DNA of 11,237 nt from Bacillota bacterium (GTDB taxonomy: Bacteria; Bacillota; Bacilli; Alicyclobacillales; Alicyclobacillaceae). The notes below the pieces were generated by a model. The model made no database searches. It was not told the origin of the DNA and was given only the letters and a program-made list of their open reading frames with translations. Of this stretch, positions 1-8,208 are shown piece after piece; position 1 is the first letter of the stretch, and every line of letters starts with the position of its first letter. A program made the position numbers and the translations under genes. The stretch is taken from assembly GCA_021820805.1 (NCBI GenBank), contig JAKADF010000058.1:1-11237 (forward strand), in the 5' to 3' direction.

Positions 1-388
1 GATCTGCCTCACCTAGATTTCTTACAATCCTTTTGATTGGCAACGAAGACAGATATGCAACTGGCCCATCTTTTACAATCAGTTCATCGATAGGCTGTTT
101 CCCTGTATTGTCCGGAATTCTTGCATCATCAATGTTAACAGCTACACGTTCAGGAGTAATTTTAGATCTGCCCCCAGCCTGCCCGACACAGATAACAACA
201 TCTGGTTGGTTTGCGTCAATTGCTTCATATAAAGCCTCAATTGATTCACCAAACTGAACTGGAATTTTCACACCAATGAGTTCAACATCGTCTACGACTC
301 TACCATCCAATTGCAAAACAACTTCCAAAGCAGGATTGATAGTGTCCCCGTCAAACGGCTCAAATCCTGTCAACAATACGCGAGTCAT
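1..388 (-). CDS. pcp: Pyroglutamyl-peptidase I (pyrrolidone-carboxylate peptidase), 3' end cut by window edge
   Basis: This cytosolic cysteine peptidase (family C15) removes N-terminal pyroglutamate from peptides. The 129 visible residues begin MTRVLLTGFEPFDGDTINPA, the hallmark N terminus of the family. They continue with GQAGGRSKITPERVAVNIDD at residues 69-88, the loop that holds the catalytic glutamate (E80 here, Glu81 in the Bacillus enzyme), followed by ARIPDNTGKQP. About 60% of the usual 200-215 residues is present. The catalytic Cys and His lie beyond the left edge, so completeness cannot be judged. The ATG overlaps the stop of the preceding M14 gene as TAATG, with AGGAG at 400-404 about 11 nt upstream. 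Translation is therefore probably coupled. As the last visible gene of a peptide import operon, it likely unblocks imported peptides. Family assignment is very secure; substrate preference is inferred. Confidence 0.95.
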   Translation of the reverse strand, partial: MTRVLLTGFEPFDGDTINPALEVVLQLDGRVVDDVELIGVKIPVQFGESIEALYEAIDANQPDVVICVGQAGGRSKITPERVAVNIDDARIPDNTGKQPIDELIVKDGPVAYLSSLPIKRIVRNLGEAD

Positions 389-3300
389 TACAAAACACTC
401 TCCTTTGCCATTATCAGCGGCCGCTTGCGCTCAATTTCTACCGTGATTTTTCCGTTTTTACGGACCTCCTCCTTGACCAATATTTCAATTTCCGTTTGTA
501 GCATAAAGTCTATTAACGCCTGATGAACGACGTGATGAGCATGTGCACATTTGTGCAGTTCCTCTTGGTATACAGTTTCGTCGTTCACCTCAGTAATGAT
601 GTCCGCTGTCACCCACTCCGGGTAACGCTCGATTAGGTTCCGGGAATCTCTACTTGCTTCACTATCCCAAATGAAAGCTAGATTTCCATTTGAAAGTTCT
701 ACCGGAAAGACTTCCGGTTCAAACTGGTTGCCCCACTTTTGGTATACATTTAACCATTCGTTGTTGTCTCGACGTATCTCCGCATCCTCATCCAAATAAT
801 CTGTCACCATCATACGAATTGCATTAAATACATCCAACCCTTCAGGCGTCAAATTGGTCATACGTCGATAAATCGTATACATTCCGGCTTGCGGAACCCA
901 GTAAGAAACCGGGAACCGAGGCGGACTATTGTACCCGCTGAAAGGCTGAATCCACTCGTGAGATGGGACACCATGATCGTCAAGTACAATATCAGGACGC
1001 CATGATTTCCATACCTTTGGGGTGATTCTGCTTTCCCCAAAAGGTGCACTCGCTTTAAATCGGAAATTTGTAAATTCCATTCCGCAAGCATTGTAGCGAG
1101 CTGAATGATGCTTCCATGTTGGGTGCTCCTGAGTCATTTTTGCGTGCAAATTCGCACCATCCACGTTCTCGAGGGGCACAACAACAACATTTATGCGGCG
1201 CAGAATTTCTGGATTTTCCGACAATTGATCGACATGTTCCAACGCCGAATTGGTGCTTGTAACCTCATTTGCGTGGTGCCTTGCTGTAATAAAGAATGTA
1301 GGCTTATACAAACCATGCTTTGCTCTTTCTGAAATTTCTTCGTGATTTTGTATGTCAAACAATTCCACAACCCAAATCGGTTCACCGTTAAAAGAAAAAT
1401 CGTACGCTGATATTGCACCAGGCAGACTCACAGTATGCTGCTTTAGCCAAGCAGAAACATCTGAATTGACAAGTACATCATCTTGAATGTTTTTGATAAA
1501 AGCTTCAGATTGTGGTTCAACAGACGTGTCTGATAAAGTTGACTGTTTACGGCTCATCGGTAGGTTTCGAATTTGTGCCGTTCTCCCTAACCAATCACTG
1601 CATACTTCTTCGGTTTCCTTGTCTTGAATGCCAGAAAATTCGAATGACAACGTGGAACCCTTAAAATGAACGCTTGTAATCCCCGCGTGTATCACATTCA
1701 CAGAAAAGTCATCATCCAATGTACAGAACACACGGTTTTGTTCCTTGTCTACAAGTACCAAATCCGTATTTGTAAGAAAGCTGAATAAACTAATTTCTGC
1801 AGACAGCGGCTCACCAGGAGTCGAATGCATGAATGGCAAAACCGCGCCAGGCGCATCCCAACCTGAATCTCCTGCTTGTTTTCCATGTTCATGGAAATAG
1901 TGCAGTGAGTAAAAGTAAATATCCTCATGCAATGCCTCTAGAACAGAAATCAATTCTTCATGATATGGTATAGATTCATCGACTGCATCCATATTGACGT
2001 GACACTCAAGACTTAGAAATTTCGGAACACCGTCCACAGTTCCAACCTGCTTCACAATCTCTGGCAACTGCTTCTGATACCATCCCCAAAAGCGGTGTGG
2101 GTTGCTGCGAAAAGTCTGTTCACGTACTTGTTTATCTCCCGAAATTGTTAAACGACAACCAGCACATGGTATACATACATACCCTAATTCAGGATTATCC
2201 TCCATATATAAGAAACTTTTTGCAAATCCCTCCCATATCCACTTGCCTAGTTCATTCCTTTGCTCATCCAAGGCAACAATTTGGAACATAGGTGATGGTT
2301 CTTCTAATAATTCTAATTCAATATTCTCAAGAGGCAGCCCTAACTCAGACGATAATATCGCATCTAGCGGGTACATCTCCTGAAGAAACCGGGAAATTAG
2401 ATCTAAATGTTTTTCTTTAGGGGAAAATGACCGGGCTTGAATCTGAATATAAGATACATTAGTAAGGCCCTTTAAGTCGGGGACAACAGTTGACCGTGCC
2501 CAGTGAAGACCAGCCTTATTTGCATTACGGTAAATGAACCTGCCAGATACATTCCACTTTTTTGCTATAGTTATGAGAAGCCTATCTGACCACTCTGTAA
2601 ACGTCTTCTGACTTACCGTTGTAACCACTTCAATGGTTATCAATTTAGACCCATCAGTAACTTTACGACTCTCAGCATTTTTATCAAACAATTCGGTCAG
2701 TTGTCCATCGATATATCGTTCTATATCCACAAGTTCGCCGTCATCTTGCCAGAAAGCCTGTAAGATTGGAGTTGGCTCTATAACGTCGATCGAAGGTGGA
2801 TTATCAAGGCTGTCGATGTTGAGATAATCTCGTATCTGTTTTACTGGACGTGCAATATGTCTTGGAACTTGAACACTGCGAATATTTCCTAAACGAATTT
2901 CGCGGAACGCACGAAGTCCAAGTTGAGCTTTTGAGCGGATATCAGGGCTCTCGCTTTGAAGAGAAGCAAACCAGTTTCTCCATGACAAACCCGTCTGATG
3001 TAATGGCATAAACCATTCTTCAATAATAGTTCTTACTAGTCTCACAGCTTCATTCTCAGACGAATGTAAAACAAGCTTCGGTTGTGAGTCTGTGGTGACT
3101 AGTTCAACATAACTGTTCGATTGAATATCATTCGCTTGGTAATCCGTAATTTCCCGAGTAATCGAAAGTCTAGACAAAGATGAACTTTCTTCCATACAGG
3201 TTGTGACCGGAAAGCAAACCTTTGCTGTAGACATTGCAAGTCTAGCTGCAAGTTCGACGAATGAAATGGCCTCTGTATTACTTTGTCTTCGCACGATAAA

Positions 3301-4068
3301 ATCCACGTCGAGAGCTGGGAAGAGTTCGTCATCAGCACACTTAAAAAGCCCTTCGTCAGTAAATACATTGTGCAGAGACCAGATTGGAGAAACAGAACCC
3401 GGTTCACAACGAGAAACATGACCTTCTTCTAATTCGTTCTCTTTATGAATCAAAACCAGGTTATCATCTGTTTTAGATATACAATTCGCTACCCCATTCG
3501 TAGCCAAAAACCGAACTGCTCGCAATGCGGAAGCTGGTGATGTGCCTGTTACAATCACAATGTTTAACAAATTTCCCCCATCATAAATCGGCAGCTTTGT
3601 TCGATATATGATTCCCAATTCACGTTTTGTTCCAATAACTTGACTGTTCAGCGCTTTTTCAAGCTCAAATAAAGATTGTGTAACAGCTTCCTTAGACGCA
3701 GTTTTCCCCAGAATTTCATATATCCACTGTAAATCATGTCCGAACACAAGGCTGGTCGACAATTGCAAAGAGCCATCTGACTTTTGAGGTAACCGTCCTG
3801 ACAACAATTCGTCATCTAATTTGTCGAATAGAAACAAATTATCGAATATCGGAGTTTTCAGGTTTGTAACCTGTAATCCAATTCGGGCTGCAAGTTCAAC
3901 CATACCAGCGGTTTCAAAAGTTGAACGATGAGACGGCACCGTGATTTTTGCACCTAATCGGATTGGAGGGCTGCCAGTTTGGTCTTCCGATACAAACAAA
4001 TGATTAATCGTCCATAATTCTTTAATCCACGAAATATCTTGGCTTACTTGTGAGCGCACCCCTTCCAA
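388..4068 (-). CDS. Giant cytoplasmic protein with C-terminal M14 zinc-carboxypeptidase-like domain and duplicated N-terminal domain
   Basis: The protein has 1226 residues with no signal peptide or membrane segment, so it is probably cytosolic. The C-terminal third resembles M14 metallopeptidases. It has FFITARHHANEVTST with zinc-ligand motif H932-x-x-E935, then VVVPLENVDGANLH, then IVLDDHG with the third ligand H1032. Where typical carboxypeptidases have the N-R pair that binds the substrate carboxylate, this protein reads RYNACGMEFTNF, so specificity may differ from classical carboxypeptidase A. The catalytic Glu could not be assigned with confidence. The N terminus holds a divergent internal duplication: LWTINHLF and IWSLHNVF begin the units, and VELAARIG (57-64) and VELAARLA (271-278) recur 214 residues apart. 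The middle section (about 400-880) is unrecognised. TTG is the only start before an upstream in-frame stop. The gene begins 13 nt after the dppC-type stop. Role inferred from context: trimming imported peptides. Confidence 0.85.
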   Translation of the reverse strand: MEGVRSQVSQDISWIKELWTINHLFVSEDQTGSPPIRLGAKITVPSHRSTFETAGMVELAARIGLQVTNLKTPIFDNLFLFDKLDDELLSGRLPQKSDGSLQLSTSLVFGHDLQWIYEILGKTASKEAVTQSLFELEKALNSQVIGTKRELGIIYRTKLPIYDGGNLLNIVIVTGTSPASALRAVRFLATNGVANCISKTDDNLVLIHKENELEEGHVSRCEPGSVSPIWSLHNVFTDEGLFKCADDELFPALDVDFIVRRQSNTEAISFVELAARLAMSTAKVCFPVTTCMEESSSLSRLSITREITDYQANDIQSNSYVELVTTDSQPKLVLHSSENEAVRLVRTIIEEWFMPLHQTGLSWRNWFASLQSESPDIRSKAQLGLRAFREIRLGNIRSVQVPRHIARPVKQIRDYLNIDSLDNPPSIDVIEPTPILQAFWQDDGELVDIERYIDGQLTELFDKNAESRKVTDGSKLITIEVVTTVSQKTFTEWSDRLLITIAKKWNVSGRFIYRNANKAGLHWARSTVVPDLKGLTNVSYIQIQARSFSPKEKHLDLISRFLQEMYPLDAILSSELGLPLENIELELLEEPSPMFQIVALDEQRNELGKWIWEGFAKSFLYMEDNPELGYVCIPCAGCRLTISGDKQVREQTFRSNPHRFWGWYQKQLPEIVKQVGTVDGVPKFLSLECHVNMDAVDESIPYHEELISVLEALHEDIYFYSLHYFHEHGKQAGDSGWDAPGAVLPFMHSTPGEPLSAEISLFSFLTNTDLVLVDKEQNRVFCTLDDDFSVNVIHAGITSVHFKGSTLSFEFSGIQDKETEEVCSDWLGRTAQIRNLPMSRKQSTLSDTSVEPQSEAFIKNIQDDVLVNSDVSAWLKQHTVSLPGAISAYDFSFNGEPIWVVELFDIQNHEEISERAKHGLYKPTFFITARHHANEVTSTNSALEHVDQLSENPEILRRINVVVVPLENVDGANLHAKMTQEHPTWKHHSARYNACGMEFTNFRFKASAPFGESRITPKVWKSWRPDIVLDDHGVPSHEWIQPFSGYNSPPRFPVSYWVPQAGMYTIYRRMTNLTPEGLDVFNAIRMMVTDYLDEDAEIRRDNNEWLNVYQKWGNQFEPEVFPVELSNGNLAFIWDSEASRDSRNLIERYPEWVTADIITEVNDETVYQEELHKCAHAHHVVHQALIDFMLQTEIEILVKEEVRKNGKITVEIERKRPLIMAKESVL

Positions 4069-4081
4069 AGACGGTTCCCGC

Positions 4082-5011
4082 TTAGCGATTTAAAATTGGA
4101 TCCGTTACATCCCGAATCCAGTCTCCTAACAAGTTGAATCCGAGCACGGTTAACATGATGGCGATTCCAGGGAACGTTTCAACCCACCACGCACTTGTCA
4201 GATACAATTGGCCCGCAGCAATCATTCCACCCCAGTCTGGAATGGACGGGTCAACACCAAGCCCGAGAAATGATAGTCCAGCTGAAAGCAAAATATTAAC
4301 TGCAATACTCATAGTTGCAATAACAATGATTGGAGACCAAGTTCCAGGTAGGACATATTTGATCATAATTCTTAAATCTTTTGCTCCTAGTGCACGGGCT
4401 GCTGTAATGTACTCCAGTTCTCGAATCCTAAGGGTTTCACCTCGGACTACGCGCGCGAACTGCACCCACCCCGTAAGGCCTAAAACAATGATGAGTTTAT
4501 TTACACCTGGTCCAAAAAGAGCCATAACTAAAATTGCAAACAATATAAACGGGAATGACAACATAGTATCCGAAATTCGAATTAACAAATCATCCACAAA
4601 TCGTCCGTAAAAACCTGCAATAAGCCCTACAGGCACACCAACGACAAGAGACAAAATGACAGAAACTAATCCAATATAAAGTGATACACGTGCACCAAAG
4701 ATGATTCTGCTGAGTTGGTCACGACCAACTGCATCTGTTCCAAGCAGAAACTTTGAAGAGCCGCCATGTACCCATGCAGGCGGGGTAAGTCTATCTAAAA
4801 TACTGCCAACCGTTGGACTATGCGGTGCGAGCCACGGTGCGAAAATCGCACAGATTATAGAAAGCAGTACAAGCACCAGTCCAATTAAACCGCCTGGATT
4901 TGTTACAAGTTTCTTTAGTAGTTTGACCGAGTTACTTCTTCGTTTTGGTATAGACACAGCAGAGTTTTTCGGAGACTCCACAGTCTGAGCAGTTGCGAGT
5001 TCATTACTCAA
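4082..5011 (-). CDS. DppC/OppC-type peptide ABC transporter permease
   Basis: This is the inner-membrane permease subunit of a dipeptide/oligopeptide importer; it pairs with the DppB-type subunit encoded just upstream. Its 309 residues match the family length. There is a basic cytoplasmic N-terminal tail and a first helix at about 41-60, followed by the family signature GTDAVGRDQLSR (91-102). Further helices lie near 110-133, 150-167, 171-187, 226-247 and 281-299. The ATPase-docking EAA loop is around 200-222 (EYITAARALGAKDLR). The start is TTG, overlapping the preceding TGA stop as TTGA. A strong GGAGGTG at 5019-5025, 7 nt upstream, fixes this start, and no in-frame ATG competes nearby. The 4-nt overlap implies coupled, stoichiometric synthesis with its partner. 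Dpp, Opp, App and Gsi subtypes cannot be told apart from sequence alone. Confidence 0.95.
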   Translation of the reverse strand: MSNELATAQTVESPKNSAVSIPKRRSNSVKLLKKLVTNPGGLIGLVLVLLSIICAIFAPWLAPHSPTVGSILDRLTPPAWVHGGSSKFLLGTDAVGRDQLSRIIFGARVSLYIGLVSVILSLVVGVPVGLIAGFYGRFVDDLLIRISDTMLSFPFILFAILVMALFGPGVNKLIIVLGLTGWVQFARVVRGETLRIRELEYITAARALGAKDLRIMIKYVLPGTWSPIIVIATMSIAVNILLSAGLSFLGLGVDPSIPDWGGMIAAGQLYLTSAWWVETFPGIAIMLTVLGFNLLGDWIRDVTDPILNR

Positions 5012-5940
5012 CGCTTTTCACCTCCAACCTTAATTCGCGGATCAATGTAGGCATAACTAAGGTCTACTAATAGATTGGAGAGCACAAGCAGAAAAGCCAA
5101 AATAAGAATTGATGCTTGAACCACGGGATAATCCCTCTTATTAATGGAATCAATAACGAGTCTGCCAATTCCAGGCCAAGAAAATACTTGCTCTAAAATG
5201 ACAACTCCGCCGAGCAAAGAACCAAATTGGAGCCCAATAAATGTGATAGTTGGAAGAAGTGCATTTCTGAGGCCATGCCAGATAACAACCCGCCATTCGC
5301 GCATGCCTTTCGACCTAGCAGTAACAATAAACTGATTCGACAGTACCTCGAGCATACTTGACCGAACGAGCCTTGCAAGAATACCCGCAAGAATAAGACC
5401 TAATGTAAGGGACGGCAATATTAAAGAACTAAAGCCGGTGAACCCAGAAACAGGCGTCCACTTTAGCCAAACAGAAAAGACAATGATAAACATCGTTGCA
5501 AGCCAGAAGTTTGGAAAAGAAATTCCAAGCAAAGCAAAAAACTGACTGGCAAAGTCAATCAGTTTACCGCGCCAAACAGCAGACAAAATACCAAGTGGTA
5601 TTGCTAGCACAACACCCACTATCATGCCACCAAGAGCAAGGAGTAAGGTTGCTCCCATCCTCGACATAATCATTTGTAAAACAGGCTGTCCAGTGGCGTA
5701 GGAATTGCCAAAGTTTAAAGTGACAGCTTGTTTTAGAAAAATAAAGTATTGAATATACAAGGGCTTGTTCAACCCAAGTGACTGACGTAACTGCTCAACA
5801 GCTTCTTTTGTTGGATTTCCACCTGCCAGCATTGCGGTAGCCGGATCCCCAGTTAGTCGAATGGTAACAAACACAATTAAAGAAATTGCAAACAGAACGA
5901 TAATAGCGTGCCAAAGTCTGCGAATGACATATGCCGCCAT
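5008..5940 (-). CDS. DppB/OppB-type peptide ABC transporter permease
   Basis: This is the partner permease of the peptide importer. With the start at 5940 it has 310 residues, the normal family length. It begins MAAYVIRRLWHAIIVLFAIS, a classic DppB start running straight into helix 1. It carries the periplasm-side loop with GDPA, then helices around 97-120, 131-158, 173-193, 231-250 and 275-295. The EAA loop is at about 205-229 (TARSKGMREWRVVIWHGLRN), followed by EQVFSWPGIGRL (250-261) and a terminal DPR. The frame is open to an ATG at 5991, but AAGGGGGG at 5946-5953, 5 nt before the ATG at 5940, decides for the shorter form. The 17 extra residues do not resemble the family either. A 115-nt gap containing hairpins separates it from the receptor gene upstream. 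Confidence 0.95.
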   Translation of the reverse strand: MAAYVIRRLWHAIIVLFAISLIVFVTIRLTGDPATAMLAGGNPTKEAVEQLRQSLGLNKPLYIQYFIFLKQAVTLNFGNSYATGQPVLQMIMSRMGATLLLALGGMIVGVVLAIPLGILSAVWRGKLIDFASQFFALLGISFPNFWLATMFIIVFSVWLKWTPVSGFTGFSSLILPSLTLGLILAGILARLVRSSMLEVLSNQFIVTARSKGMREWRVVIWHGLRNALLPTITFIGLQFGSLLGGVVILEQVFSWPGIGRLVIDSINKRDYPVVQASILILAFLLVLSNLLVDLSYAYIDPRIKVGGEKR

Positions 5941-5964
5941 ACGTACCCCCCTTAAGAAGCACGA

Positions 5965-5988
5965 CCAGCCAAATAACAAATTGGCTGG
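5965..5988 (-). promoter_or_regulatory. Intercistronic hairpin between peptide-binding protein and permease genes
   Basis: CCAGCCAA and TTGGCTGG form a perfect 8-bp stem with an 8-nt loop (5973-5980). On the minus-strand transcript the stem is followed by a mixed sequence rather than a U run, so it is not a standard intrinsic terminator. A second small hairpin (CAAGC, loop ATCT, GCTTG; 6021-6034) lies between it and the receptor stop codon. Such hairpins after a solute receptor commonly stabilise its mRNA 3' end or dampen read-through. The receptor is then made in excess over the membrane subunits. This function is inferred; the inverted repeat itself is directly visible. Confidence 0.6.
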
Positions 5989-6055
5989 CATGCTTTACCT
6001 GTATTCTTGTTGTCAAATTGCAAGCATCTGCTTGGAGTACACCGAATTTAATCGA

Positions 6056-7618
6056 TTATTTAAATGAGAGATCTTTTAAGTCTAACCGCTCATCCGGCGG
6101 CGTGACCCACCCTGAAACATTTTTGCTAACAGCCCAAATGGTATCCTCTTGATAAAGAGGTACATCAACAGCTTGATCAATCAAAACTTTATCTAATTGA
6201 TGGAAAATCTCTAAACGTTTTGCTTGATCATTGGTACTGCGTTCCGCTGTCAACAATTGTTCAACCTGCGGATTGCTATAATCTGGGTTCCAGAATTCTC
6301 CTTTGTGATAGAGTAAATAAGCAGTGTTATCAAAGTCGAGTGTCCATCCGCCCCAGCCTTGCTCGTACATTTGCCCTGCGTTTTGATGTGGAATCAAATC
6401 AGAGTAGAAAGTGTTTTGATCAACAGGCTGCAACTTAACATTGAGACCCACCTGTTGCAACTCCTCGGAAACAGCTTGTGCGATTTCAGCAAACGTCGAA
6501 TCGCTGCCAATATAATCAAAGGTTAGTGTCGTTCCCGGTTTAACACCCGCTTGTTGCAGGAGAGCCTTCGCCTTGTTCGGGTCATACGAATAACCCTTTA
6601 AGCTAGGGTCGTTACCAAACGAGATGTCACCCTGGAAGGTAGAAATAGGTTTCCCATAACCCGAAAGCACCTTTTGGATAAGTGCGTTCTTATCAATTGC
6701 ATAATTGATAGCCTGACGAACAAGTTTGTTATTGACAGGCGATTTGGATGTATCAAACCGAATTGCTTCGACGGTAGGCGCTCCAGCTGTTTCAAGCGTA
6801 AACGAAGAGTCATTTTTGACCGTTGAAACTTGGCTTGGTGGCACGGTTTCAACAATATCAACATGGCCAGCCTGCATCTCTTCCAAGCGGGTTGTCGCGT
6901 CAGGAATCCAACGAATTAAAACCTTTTTGATTTTTGGGGCGCCGCCCCAATAACTCTCATTTGCTTCAAGAGTCAAAGAATTATTTTTCTTATAGCTTGT
7001 TACCTTGTATGGACCCGTTCCAATTGGATGGTCACCAAAATATGTATCCCCGTGTTTTTGGATATATTTTGGAGGAACAATATCCGCCCCATATCCTGCC
7101 AACTTCGTAATAAGAACCGGATCTACCTGATTTAAATGGAAAATAACATGTGTATCATCAACAACCTGTACTGATTTAATCGAATTATAGTTGGAATATT
7201 GTGGACTAGATTTATCTTTTAACAGTCGATCAAACGTAAACTTCACTGCGTTTGCGTTGAATGGTTCGCCATCCTGGAAAGTTACACCACTGCGCAAAGT
7301 AAACTCAAGCGTGGTTGGATTCGTGTATTTCCAAGATGTCGCAAGTCCAGGACCTATCTTTAAATCTGGGTCGCGCGAAACCAAACCGTCAAAGATGTTA
7401 TTTCCGATTTCGCCCCAGGCAACTAAGAAGGTTTTAATTGGATCCCAGCTTCCTGGATCTGGCTCTGCATTTGCAATCACCAATTCATTTTTCGCTGTAG
7501 ATGATGCCTGGCCTGCTCCAGATTGATTCTGTGTATTAGATGCGGTTGATGTACCGCAACCTGATAAAGCAATTAAAAGACTGCTGCTAAGTGCGGCTGC
7601 TGTAAACCATTTTTTCAT
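6056..7618 (-). CDS. Peptide ABC transporter substrate-binding lipoprotein (SBP family 5)
   Basis: This is the extracytoplasmic receptor that captures peptides and delivers them to the DppB/DppC-type permeases. Its 520 residues match the family. A signal peptide with KK, then a hydrophobic stretch, ends in the lipobox LSGC with the acylated cysteine at residue 21, so the mature protein is anchored on the outer face of the membrane. A Ser/Thr/Gln-rich linker (22-43) follows. Family 5 signatures are IFDGLVSRDPD (75-85), RSGVTFQDGEPFNANAVKF (109-127), PIGTGPYKV (198-206) and RLEEMQAGHVDIV (244-256). The ATG overlaps the regulator stop (ATGA), and GAGGGGG sits at 7626-7632, 7 nt upstream of the start. 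Ligand class within family 5 (di-, oligopeptide, glutathione, opine, nickel) cannot be read from sequence. The adjoining peptidases favour peptides. Confidence 0.95.
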   Translation of the reverse strand: MKKWFTAAALSSSLLIALSGCGTSTASNTQNQSGAGQASSTAKNELVIANAEPDPGSWDPIKTFLVAWGEIGNNIFDGLVSRDPDLKIGPGLATSWKYTNPTTLEFTLRSGVTFQDGEPFNANAVKFTFDRLLKDKSSPQYSNYNSIKSVQVVDDTHVIFHLNQVDPVLITKLAGYGADIVPPKYIQKHGDTYFGDHPIGTGPYKVTSYKKNNSLTLEANESYWGGAPKIKKVLIRWIPDATTRLEEMQAGHVDIVETVPPSQVSTVKNDSSFTLETAGAPTVEAIRFDTSKSPVNNKLVRQAINYAIDKNALIQKVLSGYGKPISTFQGDISFGNDPSLKGYSYDPNKAKALLQQAGVKPGTTLTFDYIGSDSTFAEIAQAVSEELQQVGLNVKLQPVDQNTFYSDLIPHQNAGQMYEQGWGGWTLDFDNTAYLLYHKGEFWNPDYSNPQVEQLLTAERSTNDQAKRLEIFHQLDKVLIDQAVDVPLYQEDTIWAVSKNVSGWVTPPDERLDLKDLSFK

Positions 7619-8094
7619 TTATTGGCCCCCTCGCGAAAATTAAATGCGTTTTTGTATAGTTTCATTTCATTCGACACCTTAACTTCGTAAACGCCATCAA
7701 TAGTTGAAAGTTCCTCCGTAATAAAACGTAACAAATCTTCATTTGAGCGTTCTACGACCTCAATTATGATTTCAAAAGCTCCTGTACATGCCACAACAAA
7801 ACGAACCGAACTATAGGTTGCAAGTTGCTTTGCAATCTCGTCAACTCTTCTTGGATCCGCTCGAAGCCCGATTAATGCCAAAGCATAAAGCCCCATATTA
7901 AACGGATGAACTACCCCGATAAATGAAAGAATTCTTGCGTCGACCATTTTTTGTATACGATTTGCGATAGTCCCAGGCGAAACTCCCAACTTATTTGCTA
8001 GAACTGAATAGCTGATTCGACCATCAATCTCAACCTCATTGATAATGGCCCAATCAGTACTATCTAACGATGCAGAGTTACTAACAGTCACCAC
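7615..8094 (-). CDS. Lrp/AsnC-family transcriptional regulator
   Basis: This 159-residue DNA-binding protein has the standard Lrp layout. An N-terminal winged helix-turn-helix spans about 12-62 (DWAIINEVEIDGRISYSVLA, then KLGVSPGTIANRIQKM). A C-terminal ligand-sensing RAM domain spans about 68-145, with the conserved glycine region CTGAFEIIIEVV (103-114). Such proteins usually sense amino acids or their metabolites as oligomers and regulate nearby transport or catabolic genes. It is the first gene of the operon and its stop overlaps the receptor start by 4 nt, so it is probably autoregulated together with the transporter. The start is one of two consecutive GTG codons (8094 or 8091). The ribosome binding site is weak, and no upstream or nearby ATG fits. 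The effector is unknown. Confidence 0.93.
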   Translation of the reverse strand: MVTVSNSASLDSTDWAIINEVEIDGRISYSVLANKLGVSPGTIANRIQKMVDARILSFIGVVHPFNMGLYALALIGLRADPRRVDEIAKQLATYSSVRFVVACTGAFEIIIEVVERSNEDLLRFITEELSTIDGVYEVKVSNEMKLYKNAFNFREGANK

Positions 8095-8130
8095 CCCGTT
8101 CTAATCTTCACGATACTCTTTAAGCAAAAT

Positions 8131-8143
8131 ATAGTTTAACTAT
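8131..8143. promoter_or_regulatory. 13-bp palindrome in the operon leader, candidate Lrp operator
   Basis: ATAGTT-T-AACTAT is a perfect odd-centred palindrome lying between the predicted promoter and the regulator start, in an A/T-rich tract. Lrp/AsnC regulators bind short, AT-rich, imperfectly palindromic sites, and autoregulation from such positions is common. The palindrome is visible in the sequence. Its role as operator is inferred, and AT-rich DNA produces such symmetries by chance. Confidence 0.35.
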
Positions 8144-8179
8144 TTATAATGCAGTATATTTTTTGAAACTTATGAAATA

Positions 8180-8208
8180 ATCCTATTATTAAATTGCGTT
8201 TCCGTCAA
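8180..8208 (-). promoter_or_regulatory. Sigma-A-type promoter for the lrp-peptide transport-peptidase operon
   Basis: On the minus strand, TTGACG (8203-8208) matches the -35 consensus at five of six bases. It is followed after exactly 17 nt by TAGGAT (8180-8185), a 4/6 match to the -10 element. Transcription would begin near 8173, giving a leader of about 80 nt before the GTG start that contains the 13-bp palindrome. No better candidate was found nearby. The prediction rests on hexamer match and spacing only. Confidence 0.5.

Noticed and set aside
5941..5991. Longer N terminus for the DppB-type permease from the ATG at 5991
   Set aside because: The ribosome binding site directly before the ATG at 5940 and the family's typical N terminus beginning at that Met argue against the 17-residue extension.
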